Of a stretch of 64,000 bases of DNA, positions 6,487 through 34,100 are shown one piece after another. The notes beneath the pieces were generated by a model. It did not search any database. It saw nothing but the letters and a program-made list of their open reading frames with translations, and was not told where the DNA came from. This DNA comes from Streptomyces albireticuli. Its GTDB lineage: Bacteria; Actinomycetota; Actinomycetes; Streptomycetales; Streptomycetaceae. How positions within the stretch are numbered: position 1 is the stretch's first letter; each line of letters starts with the position of its first letter. Made by a program: the position numbers and the translations under genes. The stretch is from assembly GCF_021228125.1 (NCBI RefSeq), contig NZ_JAJQQS010000003.1, forward strand, positions 496,001-560,000, read 5' to 3'.

Positions 6487-8564
6487 CCTCCGGGAACCCA
6501 CCGGGGCCCGCGGGGGCGGGGGCCTTCGAGCCCGAGGGACCCTCCGGGGCCGCCGCCATGGCCTCCGAGCCCACCGGGGCTCCTGATCCTGCCGGGCCTG
6601 ATTCCGCTGCCGGGCGTGTGCCTGCCGGGCCCGACCCTGCCGGGTCCCGTGTGCCTGCCGGGGCTGATCCCGCCGGGGTTCGTATGCCCGCCGGGCCCGA
6701 CCCTGTTGGGGGCCGTGTGTCTGCCGGGCCTGCCGGGTCCCGTGTGTCCGCCGGGGCTGATCCCGCCACGGGGCGCGTGCCTCCCGGGCCCGGCCCCGCC
6801 GGCACCCGTGCGTCTGCCACGGGCGCCACGGAGCCCGTGACCGGCCTCCACCAGCTGGTCATCGACGCGGCGGTCAAGGTCCCGGACCGCCCGGCCGTCG
6901 TCGGCCCCGACGGAGTGCTGACCTACGCCCGGCTCGACCGTACCGCCGACGCCCTCGCCCGCCGGCTGCGCGCCGGCGGCGTAGGCCCAGGCGACCGCGT
7001 CGTCCTCTGGGCCGACAAGTCGGCGGCCGTCGTCGCCGCCACGCAGGCGGTGCTGCGCCTCGGCGCCGCGTACGTGCCCGCCGACGGCACCCTCCCCGTG
7101 GGCAGGGTCGCCGCCATGGCCCGCGACTGCGCCGCGGCCACCGTCCTCACCACGGACGACCGCCTGACGGCGATACGGAGGGAACTCGGCCCGGGGACGC
7201 CCTGCGCGGACCTGGCACAGGCGCCGGGCCCGACGACAGGGGAGACGGAGGAGACGGCAGAGGCCGGGGAGGCCGAGGCGGGCCGGTCCGGCCGTGCGGC
7301 TCGCACGACCTCGACCGGCCCCGTCGGCACGGCCGTAGAGCCTGCCGGCCGTTCGGCGGGTTCCGCCGGTTCGGCGGTGGGGCCGGAGGGGCATTCGGCG
7401 GGTTCCGCCGCTTCGGCGGTGCGGGTCGCCGAGCATCCGGCGGGATCCGCGGGCACGGCCCCCGCCCCCGACGACCCCCCGGCGGCCCCCGTCGAGACGG
7501 CCGTACGGCCCGACGACCTCGCGTACATCCTCTACACCTCCGGCTCCACCGGCACTCCCAAGGGCGTCCGCGTCAGCCACCGCAACGCCCGGGCCTTCAT
7601 CGACTGGGCCGTCGACACCCTCGCCCCCGTCCCTGAGGACCGCTTCTCCAACCACGCGCCCTTCACCTTCGACCTCTCCGTCCTCGACCTCTACGCGGCG
7701 TTCGCCGGCGGCGCCTCCGTCCACCTCGTCCCCGCCGAACTGGCCTACGCGCCCACCCAGCTCGTGGAACTCCTGCACGAGCGCGGCATCACCGTCTGGT
7801 ACTCGGTGCCGTCCGCGCTGACCCTGATGGCCCGCGACGGGGGCCTCCTCGACCGGCCCGCCCCCACCGCGCTGCGCGCCGTGCTCTTCGCGGGCGAACC
7901 GTTCCCCGTCGACCAGGTACGGGCCCTCGCCGCGTGGACCGGCGCCCGGCTGCTCAACCTCTACGGGCCGACCGAGACGAACGTCTGCACCGCCCACGAG
8001 GTCGTCCCCGACGACCTCCGCCACGACCGGCCCCTGCCCATCGGCACCGCCGTCAGCGGCGACCGGGCCTGGGCCGAGACCGCCGACGGGCGTCACGCCG
8101 GCCCGGGCGAGGAGGGCGAACTCCTCGTCGAGGGCCCGACGGTGATGCTCGGCTACTGGGGCCGGGAGCCGCACCACGGCCCGTACCGCACCGGCGACCT
8201 CGTCCGGCAGCGCCCCGACGGGTCCTTCGACTACCTCGGCCGGCGCGACCACATGGTGAAGGTGCGCGGCCACCGCGTCGAACCCGGCGAGGTCGAGTCC
8301 GTCCTCGCCCTGCACCCGGACGTCGCCGAGGCGGCCGTCGTCGTCGACGGCTCCGGCATGGACGCCCGGCTCGTCGCCTTCGTCGTCCCGGCGCCCGGGG
8401 CCCGGCCCGGCGTCCTCGCCCTCAAGCGGCACGCCGCGCGGCGCCTGCCGCGCTACATGCTGCCCGACGCCGTGCGGACGCTCGCCCGGCTGCCCCGCAC
8501 ACCCAACGGCAAGGTCGACCGGGCCGCCCTCGCGCGGGCCGCCGCCACGCCCGTACAGCCCTAG
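6483..8564 (+). CDS. Stand-alone adenylation enzyme, probable L-prolyl-AMP ligase, with low-complexity insertions
   Basis: This is a 693-residue ANL-superfamily enzyme that should activate L-proline as AMP ester and load the free PCP. Core motifs in order: YILYTSGSTGTPKGV (residue 348 on), HAPFTFDLSVLDLYAAF, NLYGPTETNV (492 on), YRTGDLV (568 on), GRRDHMVKVRGHRVE and NGKVDRAAL (675 on). Relatives such as CloN4, PltF and RedM are about 500 residues. The extra length is an N-terminal Pro/Gly/Ala repeat region (residues 1-118, with 11-residue units) and an internal Ala/Gly/Ser-rich insertion (about 246-344) just before the P-loop motif. The ATG at 6483 is coupled to the upstream stop by ATGA. The GTG at 6837 would give a conventional N-terminus and is a real alternative start. 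Proline specificity is inferred from the gene trio. Confidence 0.9.
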   Translation: MTSGNPPGPAGAGAFEPEGPSGAAAMASEPTGAPDPAGPDSAAGRVPAGPDPAGSRVPAGADPAGVRMPAGPDPVGGRVSAGPAGSRVSAGADPATGRVPPGPGPAGTRASATGATEPVTGLHQLVIDAAVKVPDRPAVVGPDGVLTYARLDRTADALARRLRAGGVGPGDRVVLWADKSAAVVAATQAVLRLGAAYVPADGTLPVGRVAAMARDCAAATVLTTDDRLTAIRRELGPGTPCADLAQAPGPTTGETEETAEAGEAEAGRSGRAARTTSTGPVGTAVEPAGRSAGSAGSAVGPEGHSAGSAASAVRVAEHPAGSAGTAPAPDDPPAAPVETAVRPDDLAYILYTSGSTGTPKGVRVSHRNARAFIDWAVDTLAPVPEDRFSNHAPFTFDLSVLDLYAAFAGGASVHLVPAELAYAPTQLVELLHERGITVWYSVPSALTLMARDGGLLDRPAPTALRAVLFAGEPFPVDQVRALAAWTGARLLNLYGPTETNVCTAHEVVPDDLRHDRPLPIGTAVSGDRAWAETADGRHAGPGEEGELLVEGPTVMLGYWGREPHHGPYRTGDLVRQRPDGSFDYLGRRDHMVKVRGHRVEPGEVESVLALHPDVAEAAVVVDGSGMDARLVAFVVPAPGARPGVLALKRHAARRLPRYMLPDAVRTLARLPRTPNGKVDRAALARAAATPVQP
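6615..6806 (+). repeat. 33-bp in-frame repeats at the N-terminus of the adenylation enzyme
   Basis: About six degenerate units encode an 11-residue motif of the form RVPAGPDPAGS, one of them shortened to 9 residues. They sit in the region before the adenylation fold. DNA and protein repeat together, as expected from slippage or unequal crossover. Confidence 0.8.
7352..7477 (+). repeat. Three 42-bp in-frame repeats inside the adenylation domain
   Basis: Units start at 7352, 7394 and 7436 and encode a 14-residue pattern like HSAGSAASAV. They form the core of an Ala/Gly/Ser-rich insertion that precedes the ATP-binding motif. The first two units are nearly identical; the third is more diverged. 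Confidence 0.75.
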
Positions 8565-8637
8565 CCGGCCCGCTCGGCGGCCCACCGGCTCCGACGGCCC
8601 CGCCGGTCCGACCCCTCACACGAAGGAAGTGACCACC

Positions 8638-8925
8638 ATGGCCCACGCCCCGTCCGACGACGAGAACTTCCGGCGCGTCAGCGACTACATCAGCGAGTAC
8701 ATCCGCGAGAACTTCCTCGACGGCGACCCCAAGGGCGAGCTGGAGGACGACACACCGCTCCTGGAATGGGGGGTGCTCAACTCCCTCAACACGGCCCGGC
8801 TGATCGCCTTCATACGCGAGGAACTCGACGTCGTCGTCAAACCCGTCGAGATCAGCGCCGCCAACTTCCGTGACGTCCGCAGCATCGCCGCGATGGTGGC
8901 CCGCGGGGTGCGCCGGGCGGCGTGA
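8638..8925 (+). CDS. Free-standing peptidyl carrier protein for the pyrrole starter
   Basis: This 95-residue carrier protein should hold proline, then pyrrole-2-carboxylate, on a phosphopantetheine arm. The attachment serine is Ser49 in [16 protein letters not shown], a motif that resembles starter PCPs such as CloN5 rather than the GFDSL motif of the PKS ACPs in this window. The ATG at 8638 was chosen over the GTG at 8629 because GAAGGAAG lies 8 nt upstream of the ATG. It follows the adenylation gene by 73 nt and precedes PKS1, whose first KS should accept the pyrrolyl group from it. Confidence 0.92.
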   Translation: MAHAPSDDENFRRVSDYISEYIRENFLDGDPKGELEDDTPLLEWGVLNSLNTARLIAFIREELDVVVKPVEISAANFRDVRSIAAMVARGVRRAA

Positions 8926-9125
8926 CGGCGCCGGACCCCCTCCCGTCCCGCCCTGATCCCCGCCCGCCCACCTCCTCCCCGTCCCTTCCCGCTTGCCCGC
9001 CGCGGTGTCGTGCGGCCCGCCCGCGCCCGTCCCGCGGTCCGAGTACGGAACGGCAAGCCCCGCCCGGCCCGCGCCCCCCGTCGCCCATCCCCCCGTCGAG
9101 CCCAGGTGAAAGGCGTTCGCAGACC
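8926..9125 (+). other. Proline-rich open stretch upstream of PKS1, probably untranslated leader
   Basis: The PKS1 frame is open back to a GTG at 8922 that overlaps the PCP stop (GTGA). The 68 residues this would add are low-complexity, Pro/Arg/Ser-rich, and use third-position A/T more often than the rest of the gene. AGGTGAAAGG at 9104-9113 ends 12 nt before the ATG at 9126. I treat the region as a leader, but translation from 8922 cannot be excluded, because coupled overlaps are used elsewhere in this cluster. Confidence 0.5.
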
Positions 9126-25153
<16,028 letters not shown>

Positions 25154-25157
<4 letters not shown>

Positions 25158-28100
25158 CTGACGCGTCCACCGAGCAGATTGTCGGGGCTCTGCGGGCCTC
25201 CCTCAAAGAAACCGAACGCCTCCGGCTGCGGAACCACAAACTCGAATCCGCCACCCGCGAACCCCTCGCCGTCGTCGGCATGGCCTGCCGCTTCGCGGGC
25301 GGGGTCCGCACGCCCGAAGACCTGTGGGACCTCGTCGACGAGGGCCGGGACGCCGTCACGCCCCTTCCCGAGGACCGGGGCTGGGACACCGAGGGCCTCT
25401 ACGACCCCGACCCCGACGCCCCCGGCAGGAGCTACACGCGCGAAGGCGGATTCATCCACGACGCCCAGGAGTTCGACGCGGACTTCTTCGCCGTCCCGCC
25501 GCGCGAGGCCATGGCGATGGACCCCCAGCAGAGGCTGCTCCTCGAAACCTCCTGGGAAGCGATCGAGCGCGCCGGGATCGCCCCCAGGACACTGCGGGGC
25601 GAGCCCGTGGGGGTCTTCTACGGCACCGGCTGGTCGGACTACGTCACCCGGCTGAAGCGGCCCCCCGAGACGGTCGAGGGCTACTTCGTCACGGGCAACA
25701 CCCAGAGCGTCGTCGCGGGCCGCGTCTCGTACGCGCTCGGCCTGGAAGGCCCCGCGGTGGCGATCGACACGGCGTGCTCGTCGTCGCTGGTCGCCCTGCA
25801 CCTGGCGGGCCAGGCCCTGCGCGGCGGCGAGTGCTCGCTCGCCCTCGCGGGCGGCGTCAGCATCATGGCGGGCCCCCGCGTCTTCACCGAGTTCAGCCGC
25901 ATGCGGGGGCTGTCCCCGGACGGCCGCTGCAAAGCCTTCGCCGCCTCCGCGGACGGCTTCGGACCCGCCGAGGGCGTCGGCGTGCTGTTGCTGGAGCGGT
26001 TGTCGGACGCGCGTCGGAACGGGCACGAGGTGCTGGCGGTGATCCGGGGGAGCGCCGTAAACCAGGACGGGGCCAGCAGCGCGCTGTCGGCCCCGAACGG
26101 CCCGTCGCAGCAGCGGGTGATCCGCGCGGCCCTGGCCAACGCCGGTCTCACGCCCGACGAGATCGATGTGATCGAGGCGCACGGTACGGGGACGCCTTTG
26201 GGTGATCCGATCGAGGCGCAGGCGCTCCAGGCGACGTACGGCCGGGATCGTCCGGCGGACCGGCCGCTGTGGCTCGGCTCGGTGAAGTCGAACATCGGCC
26301 ACGCGCAGGCCGCCGCCGGGGCGGCGGGCGTGATCAAGATGGTGATGGCCCTGCGGCGTGGTGTGCTCCCGAGGACGCTGCACGCGGAGGAGCCGTCGCC
26401 GCATGTGGACTGGTCGGCGGGCGGGCTGACACTGCTGGACGAGGCGCGGGAGTGGCCGGCGGTGGCCGACCGGCCGCGCCGGGTGGGCGTGTCGTCGTTC
26501 GGGATCAGCGGGACGAACGCGCATGTGATCGTCGAGGAGGCCCCGGGGGATGTGGGGGACGCGGCAGAGGTTGTGGAGGCGCCGGCCGCCGACCGGGGCC
26601 CGGTACCCGTGGTGCCCTGGGTGCTCTTCGCGCGGTCGGCCGAGGGGCTACGGGGCCAGGCGTCCCGCCTCCGTGAACACGCGCTGCACCGTCCGGGGCT
26701 GGATCCGGTGGATGTGGGTTTCTCGCTGGTGACGGCGCGTGCGTCGATGGAGCACCGAGGGGTGGTGCTGGGTGGTGACCGGGAAGCGCTTCTGAAGGGT
26801 TTGGAGGCGCTGGCCGAAGGCGCCCCTGGTGCGGGGGTGGTGTCGGGTGTCGCGCGCGGTGGTGTGCGTCCGGTGCTGGTGTTTCCGGGGCAGGGTTCGC
26901 AGTGGGTGGGGATGGCGGTGGGTCTTCTCGAATCCTCGCCGGTGTTCGCCGGGCGGATCGCGGAGTGTGAGCGGGCGCTTTCTCCTTACGTGGACTGGTC
27001 GTTGGGGGAGGTCCTGCGCGGGGTTGAGGACTCTGAGGAGTTGCTGGAGCGGGTGGACGTCGTTCAGCCGGTCCTGTTCGCGGTGATGGTCTCCCTCGCG
27101 GAAGTGTGGCGTTCTCTCGGTGTGGAGCCGGGTGCGGTCGTCGGTCACTCGCAAGGGGAGATCGCGGCGGCGTGCGTAGCCGGTGGTTTGTCCTTGGACG
27201 ATGCCGCCCGCGTCGTCGCCCTCCGTAGCCGGGCGATCCGGAAGATCGCGGGTCTCGGCGGCATGGTGTCCGTGGCGGCCGGGCGAAGTGACACGGCGAG
27301 GATGCTCGCCCGCTGGCAGGGGCGCCTGGGCGTCGCGGCGGTGAACGGCCCGTCCTCCACCGTCGTCAGCGGTGACGCGGACGCATTGGAGGAGTTCCTT
27401 GCCGTGTGTGAGAAGGCGGAGGTGCGGGCGCGTCGGGTTCCGGTGGATTACGCCTCGCATTCGGTTCATGTGGACCGGATACGTGGGGAGTTGCTGGAGG
27501 TTCTGGCTCCGGTCAGCCCGGTGACGTCCCGGATACCGTTCTTCTCGACGGTGTCGGGTGACTGGGTGGATACGGCGGGGTTGGACGCGTCGTACTGGTT
27601 TGAGAATTTGCGCCGTCCGGTGGAGTTCGAGGCGGCGACCCGTTCTCTTCTCGCTCAGGGTTATGGCGTGTTCGTGGAGTCGTCGGCGCATCCGGTTTTG
27701 ACGACGGGTGTGTTGGAGACGATCGAGGACGGTGACCTGCCCGGCGCGGCTGTCGGTTCCCTCCGCCGGGACGAGGGCGGCTGGGACCGGTTCCTCCTCT
27801 CCGCCGCCGAGGCATTCACCCACGGTGTCCCCGTCGACTGGACGACGGTCCTTCCCGGCGCCCGCCGCGTCGACCTCCCCACCTACGCCTTCCAACGCAC
27901 GCGTTACTGGCTGGAGGAGTCGGGGCGGGAGGCCGGTGACCTGTCAGCCGTCGGCATGGGAGCGTTCGGCCATCCGCTGCTGGGCGCGGCGGTCGAACTG
28001 GCCGAGGACCGGAGTGTGCTGCTCACCGGGCGGATCTCCGCCCGTACGCACCCGTGGGTCGCCGACCACGCGATCGCCGGCACCGTGCTGCTGCCGGGCG

Positions 28101-31100
28101 CGGGCCTGGCGGAGCTCGCCGTCCGGGCCGGTGACGAGGCCGGCTGCGGCCGCGTCGAGGAACTGACCCTCGAAGCGCCCTTGGTGGTCCCGGAAGAGGG
28201 GAGCGTCGCCGTCCAGGTCCGCGTGGGCCCCGAGGACGCGTCCGGGCGACGCCCCGTGAGCGTGCACTCGCAGCCGGCCGACGGCCGGGACTGGGTACGG
28301 CACGCCGACGGTGTGCTCGCCGCAGGTGAGTCCGACACGCCTGGTGAGCAGGGTATGTCCGATGGGTTCCGAGACTTGGCGGACTGGCCGCCGCCCGGCG
28401 CCGAACCCGTACCGCTGGAGGGGTTCTACGGCCGCCTGGCCGCCGACGGTTACGGGTACGGCCCCGCGTTCCAGGGGCTGCGCGCGGTATGGCGACGCGG
28501 CGACGAGGTGTTCGCCGAAGTCGGGCTCCCGGAGGAGGCGCGCGGCGAGGCGGAGGGTTTCGGTATCCACCCGGCGCTCTTGGACGCCTCTCTGCACCCA
28601 ACTCTCGCTACAGCAGCCAATAATGACTACGCATCAGGTGAGGTACGGCTGCCCTTCGCCTGGCGCGGGCTGTCGCTCCTCGCGACGGGCGCGAAGGATG
28701 TGCGCGTACGGCTGGCCCCGGCCGCGTCCGTCCGGGACGGGCTCTCGCTGCGGATCGCCGATACGGAAGGCCGCCCGGTCGCGTCCGCGGACGCCCTCGT
28801 CTCGCGCCCGGTACCCGCCGACCGGCTCCGGCAGGCCGCCGGGGCCGCCGAGCAGGCCGTTCTGCACGGTGTGGACTGGATCCCGGCTCCGGAACGGGCG
28901 GGCGGCGAGGGAGCCCCGCCGGTCCGCTGGGCACTGCTGGACGGCGCCGAGCGCCCGTACCCCGTCCATGTGGTCCTGCCGTGCCTGCCCTCCGACGGCG
29001 CGGCTGACCGCGATCCCGTCCGCGCGACGCACGAGGCCGTCAACGGAGCGCTGGCGGCCGTACAGGCATGGCTCGCCGACCCCGCGGCATCGGACTCCCG
29101 CCTGGTCGTCGTCACTTCCGGAGCGGTCGACACCAGCGGACCCGGGAGTACCGGCGGAATCGGCGTAATCGGTGGACCCGGGAGTACGGGCGTACGCGGG
29201 GACCTCGCGCACGCCGCCGTCCGGGGGCTGGTGCGATCGGCGCAGTCGGAGCACCCCGACCGGTTCGTACTGGTCGACGTCGACGACGCCGCCGGGTGGG
29301 AGGCGGCCCTGCCCGCCGCCCTGGCGGCGGACGAGCCTCAGGTCGCGGTGCGGGGAGGCGTGGCACTGGTGCCGCGCCTGACCCGTGCCGTGCCTGAGCC
29401 GGGGGCGGGCGAGCGGGCGTGGGACGCGGAGGGAACGGTGCTGATCACGGGCGGCACCGGCGCCCTCGGCCGCCTGCTCGCCCGACACCTGGTGGCGCAC
29501 CGGGGCGTACGTCATCTGCTCCTCGCCGGCCGTCGCGGCCCGGACGCCCCCGGGGCGGCCGGGCTGCGCGACGAACTCGCCGCGCTGGGCGCCTCGGTGA
29601 CGCTGGCGGCGTGCGACGTGGCCGACCGGGCCGCGCTCGACGGTCTCCTCGCCGGCATACCCGACCGGCACCCGTTGACCGCCGTCGTCCACGCGGCCGG
29701 CGTCCTCGACGACGCCGTAGTCACCGCCCTGACCCCCGACCGGGTGTCGGCCGTCCTCCGGCCGAAGGCCGACGCGGCCTGGAACCTGCACGAGGCGACC
29801 CGCGCCCTCGACCTCGCGGCGTTCGTCCTCTTCTCCTCCACCGCGGGGATCGTCGGCGGTCCCGGGCAGGGCAACTACGCCGCGGCCAACACCTTCCTCG
29901 ACGCCCTGGCGGCGCACCGGCGCGCCGCGGGTCTCCCGGCCGTTTCGCTGGCCTGGGGGCTCTGGGAGCGGGAATCCAGCGGCATGACGGGGAAGTTGAG
30001 CCGGGCCGACCGCGTGCGGCTCGCCCGCGAGGGCGTCACACCGCTGACGGACGCACAAGGACTCGCCCTCTTCGACGCGGCCTCGGCGAGCACGACGACG
30101 GAGAGCGCCTCCGGCAGGGCGCTCCTGGTCCCCGTCCGCCTCGACGCGGGCGCCCTGCGCTCCCGGGCGGCGGCCGGCGACCTGCCGCCGCTCCTGCGCG
30201 GCCTGGTGCGCGCACCCGCCCGCCGACCCGCGAGCGCGGAGACGTCCGCCGCCGACGGCGGCAGGGCGGGCTCGGCGCTGGTCCGGCGGCTGGCCGGCCT
30301 CGCGGAGGCCGAGCAGGAGCGTGTCCTGCTGGACCTCGTACGCACCCACGCGGCGGCCGCGCTCGGGCACGCGAAGCCGGCCGCCGTGGACCCCCGGCGG
30401 GGCTTCCAGGACATGGGGTTCGATTCGCTGATGGCGGTGCGCCTCCGCAACCAGGTCAACGCCGCCGTCGGCCTGCGCCTCCCCTCCACCCTGATCTTCG
30501 ACCACCCGACGGCGCACGCCCTCGCCCGTCACCTCCGCACCGAACTCATGGGAGAGCGGCACACCGGCGGCGGCACCGCCCCGTCGCAGGCCGAGCCCCG
30601 CACGGGCCCCGCCGCGCACGACGAACCGCTCGCCGTCATCGGCATGGCCTGCCGCTTCCCCGGCGGCGTCGCCTCGCCCGAGGAACTGTGGGAGCTCGTC
30701 AGCGAGGAGCGGGACGCGGTCACCCCCTTCCCGGACGACCGCGGCTGGGACCTCGAAGGAATCTACGACCCGGACCCCGACGCGCCCGGCAAGAGCTACG
30801 CGCGGGAGGGCGCGTTCCTGCACGACGCGGGCGACTTCGACGCCGAGGCGTTCGGCATCTCGCCGCGCGAGGCCCTCGCCATGGACCCACAGCAGCGGCT
30901 GCTCCTGGAGACCTCCTGGGAGGCGTTCGAACGTGCCGGGCTCGACCTCGCCGGGCTGCGCGGCGGCCGCGTGGGCGTGTTCGCCGGCGCCATGGCCTCC
31001 GACTACGTGTCGAGCCTCAACAAGGTGCCCGAGGACGTCGAGGCCTTCACCATGACGGGCAGTACCAGCAGTGTGATCTCGGGCCGGGTGGCGTACGCCT

Positions 31101-34100
31101 TCGGACTGGAGGGTCCGGCGGTGACGGTGGACACGGCGTGCTCGTCGTCGCTGGTCGCGCTGCATCTGGCGGGTCAGTCGCTACGGGCCGGTGAGTGCAC
31201 GCTCGCGCTCGCGGGCGGCGTCACCGTCATGGCCGGCCCGCAGGAGTTCGCCGACTTCAGCCGTCAGCGCGGGCTGGCCGCGGACGGCCGCTGCAAGGCG
31301 TTCTCGGCGTCGGCCGACGGCGTCGGCCCGGCGGAGGGCGCCGGGGTCCTGTTGCTGGAGCGGTTGTCGGACGCGCGTCGGCATGGGCATGAGGTGCTGG
31401 CGGTGATCCGGGGGAGCGCCGTCAACCAGGACGGCGCGAGCAGCGGCCTTACGGTCCCGAACGGGCCGTCGCAGCAGCGTGTCATCCGCGCGGCCCTCGC
31501 CAACGCCCGGTTGTCGCCGGACGAGGTGGATGTGGTGGAGGCGCACGGTACGGGGACGACGTTGGGTGATCCGATCGAGGCGCAGGCATTGCTGGCGACG
31601 TATGGTCAGGGTCGTTCGGCGGGGCGGCCGTTGTGGCTGGGGTCGGTGAAGTCGAACATCGCGCACACGCAGGCGGCCGCGGGTGTGGCGGGCGTGATCA
31701 AGATGGTGCAGGCGATGCGGCACGGTGTCCTGCCCAAGACCTTGCACATCGACGAGCCGTCGCCGCATGTGGAGTGGTCGTCGGGTGGTGTCGAACTGCT
31801 GCGGGAGGCACAGGAGTGGCCGGCGGTGGCCGATCGTCCGCGCCGGGCGGGTGTCTCGTCGTTCGGGATCAGCGGCACGAACGCCCATGTGATCGTCGAG
31901 GAGCCGCCTCCGGCGACCGGGGAAGCGGAAGTGCCGGTCGGGCGGGGACCGGTGCCGGTGCCGGTGGTGCCGTGGGCGCTGTCCGCCCGTACGCCGGAGG
32001 CGTTGCGGGGGCAGGCGGCCCGCCTGAGGGAGTTCGTGGCCGGACGCCCGGCACTGGACGTGGCGGATGTGGGTTTCTCGCTTGGGGTGTCGCGGACTGC
32101 TCTTGAGCATCGGGTGGTGGTGCTGGGTGCGGGGCGGGGGGAGTTGCTGGCGGGGCTGGGGTCTGAGGGTGCCGCGGGTGTGGTGAGTGGTGTGGCGCGG
32201 GGGCAGCGGCGGGTGGCGTTGTTGTTCTCGGGTCAGGGTGCGCAGCGGGTGGGGATGGGCCGGGGGCTGGCTGAGGCGTATCCGGTGTTTGCGCGGGCGT
32301 TGGATGAGGTGTGTGGTGCGCTGGGGCTGTCCAGGGATGTGTTCGGGGACGGGGAGCGGCTGGGGCGTACGGAGTTCGCTCAGGGGGCGTTGTTCGCCTT
32401 TGAGGTGGCGCTCTTCCGGCTGGTGGAGAGCTGGGGGGTACGTCCGGACTTCCTGATCGGGCATTCGATCGGTGAGATCGTGTCGGCGTATGTGGCGGGT
32501 GTGTTCTCGCTGGAGGATGCGGCGCTGCTCGTCCGTACGCGCGGCCGGTTGATGCAGGCTCTTCCCGTCGGTGGGGTGATGGTGGCGGTGCAGGCCACCG
32601 AGGACGAGGCCCGCCGAGCCTTAGCCGGGGCCGGGGCCGGGGCCGGGTCCGGGGACCGGGTCGGCATCGCCGCCGTGAACGGCCCGCGTTCGGTCGTGCT
32701 GTCGGGGGAATCTGCCGCGGTCGAAGCGGTCGTGGCAGGTTTCCGCGACCGCAAGAAGCGCCGTCTCGATGTGAGCCATGCTTTCCACTCGCCCCTGATG
32801 GATCCCATGCTGGAGGACTTCCGGCAGGTCCTGAATCAGATCACCTTTGCCGAGCCTCGGCTCCCGGTCGTCTCCAACGTCTCGGGACGCTTGGCCGAGC
32901 CGGGCGAGCTGTTGTCCCCGGAGTACTGGGTGCGGCACGTCCGTGAGTCCGTCCGTTTCGGTGACGGCATACGCGCCCTCGCCGACAGCGAAGGCGTGGA
33001 CGTCTTCCTCGAACTGGGCCCCGACGGCGTCCTGACCGCCCTCACCCAGGAAACCCTCGACGACCTCGGCCTCACCCACGACACGGTCACCGCCTCCCTT
33101 CTCCGTAAGGACCGTCCCGAGCCGCTCACCCTCACCACTGCCCTGGCGACCGCCTACGTGCACGGTGTCGATGTCGACTGGTCCGCCCTCCTCCCCGGTG
33201 CTCGCCGCGTCGAACTCCCCACCTACGCCTTCAACCGCCGACGCTACTGGCTGCGCGACGCCGACCCGGCGGGCGGTGACCCCGACGCACTGGGCCTGGA
33301 GCCGTCCGGGCACCCGTTGCTGGGCGCCGCGGTGGTCCTGGCCGAGGGACAGGGGGCCGTGCTGACCGGCCGGCTCTCGCTGCGCACGCACCCCTGGCTC
33401 GCCGACCACGCCGTGGCCGGTACCGCCCTCCTCCCCGGCACCGGCTTCGTGGAACTGGCGGTGCGGGCCGGTGACGCCGTCGGGTGCCGGCAGGTCGAGG
33501 AACTGACGCTGCACGCCCCGCTCGTCGTGCCCGGCACCGGATCCGTCGCCGTGCAGGTGCGGGTCGGCCCGGGCGACGACGGCGGGCGGCGGGCGGTGAG
33601 CGTGCACTCCCGGACCACGACCGGCGGGGAGGAGTGGGTGCTGCACGCCGAAGGGGTCCTGGCCGCCGAGGGCCTGTCCGAGCCGTCCGACCTCGCCGTA
33701 TGGCCGCCGGAGGGTGCCGAGCCGCTGGCGCTGGACGGCTTCTACGACCGTATGGGGGCGGCCGGTTACGCGTACGGGCCCGCCTTCCGTGGTCTGCGGG
33801 CCGTGTGGCGGCGCGGGGACGAACTGTTCGCCGACGTCCGGCTGCCGGAGGAGGAGAGGGAGGCCGCGCGCTCCTTCGCCCTTCACCCCGCCCTGCTCGA
33901 CGCGGCCCTGCACGCCGCGCCGGCCGGCCAGGAGAACGGCGGCGGCCTCGACGGCCGGCTCCGGCTGCCCTTCGCGTGGCGCGGGGTGACCTTGTACGCC
34001 GAGGGCGCCGCGGCCGTACGCGTCCGGCTGGCACCCGCCGTCACGGACCCGGACCCCGCCGGCCCGGCCGCCACGCGCTCTGTCCCGGACGCCGACGCCG

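Noticed and set aside
8922..9125. PKS1 start at the GTG overlapping the PCP stop
   Set aside because: The added residues are low-complexity with weaker codon bias. The ATG at 9126 has purine-rich sequence upstream and directly precedes the KS. Not excluded, only less likely.
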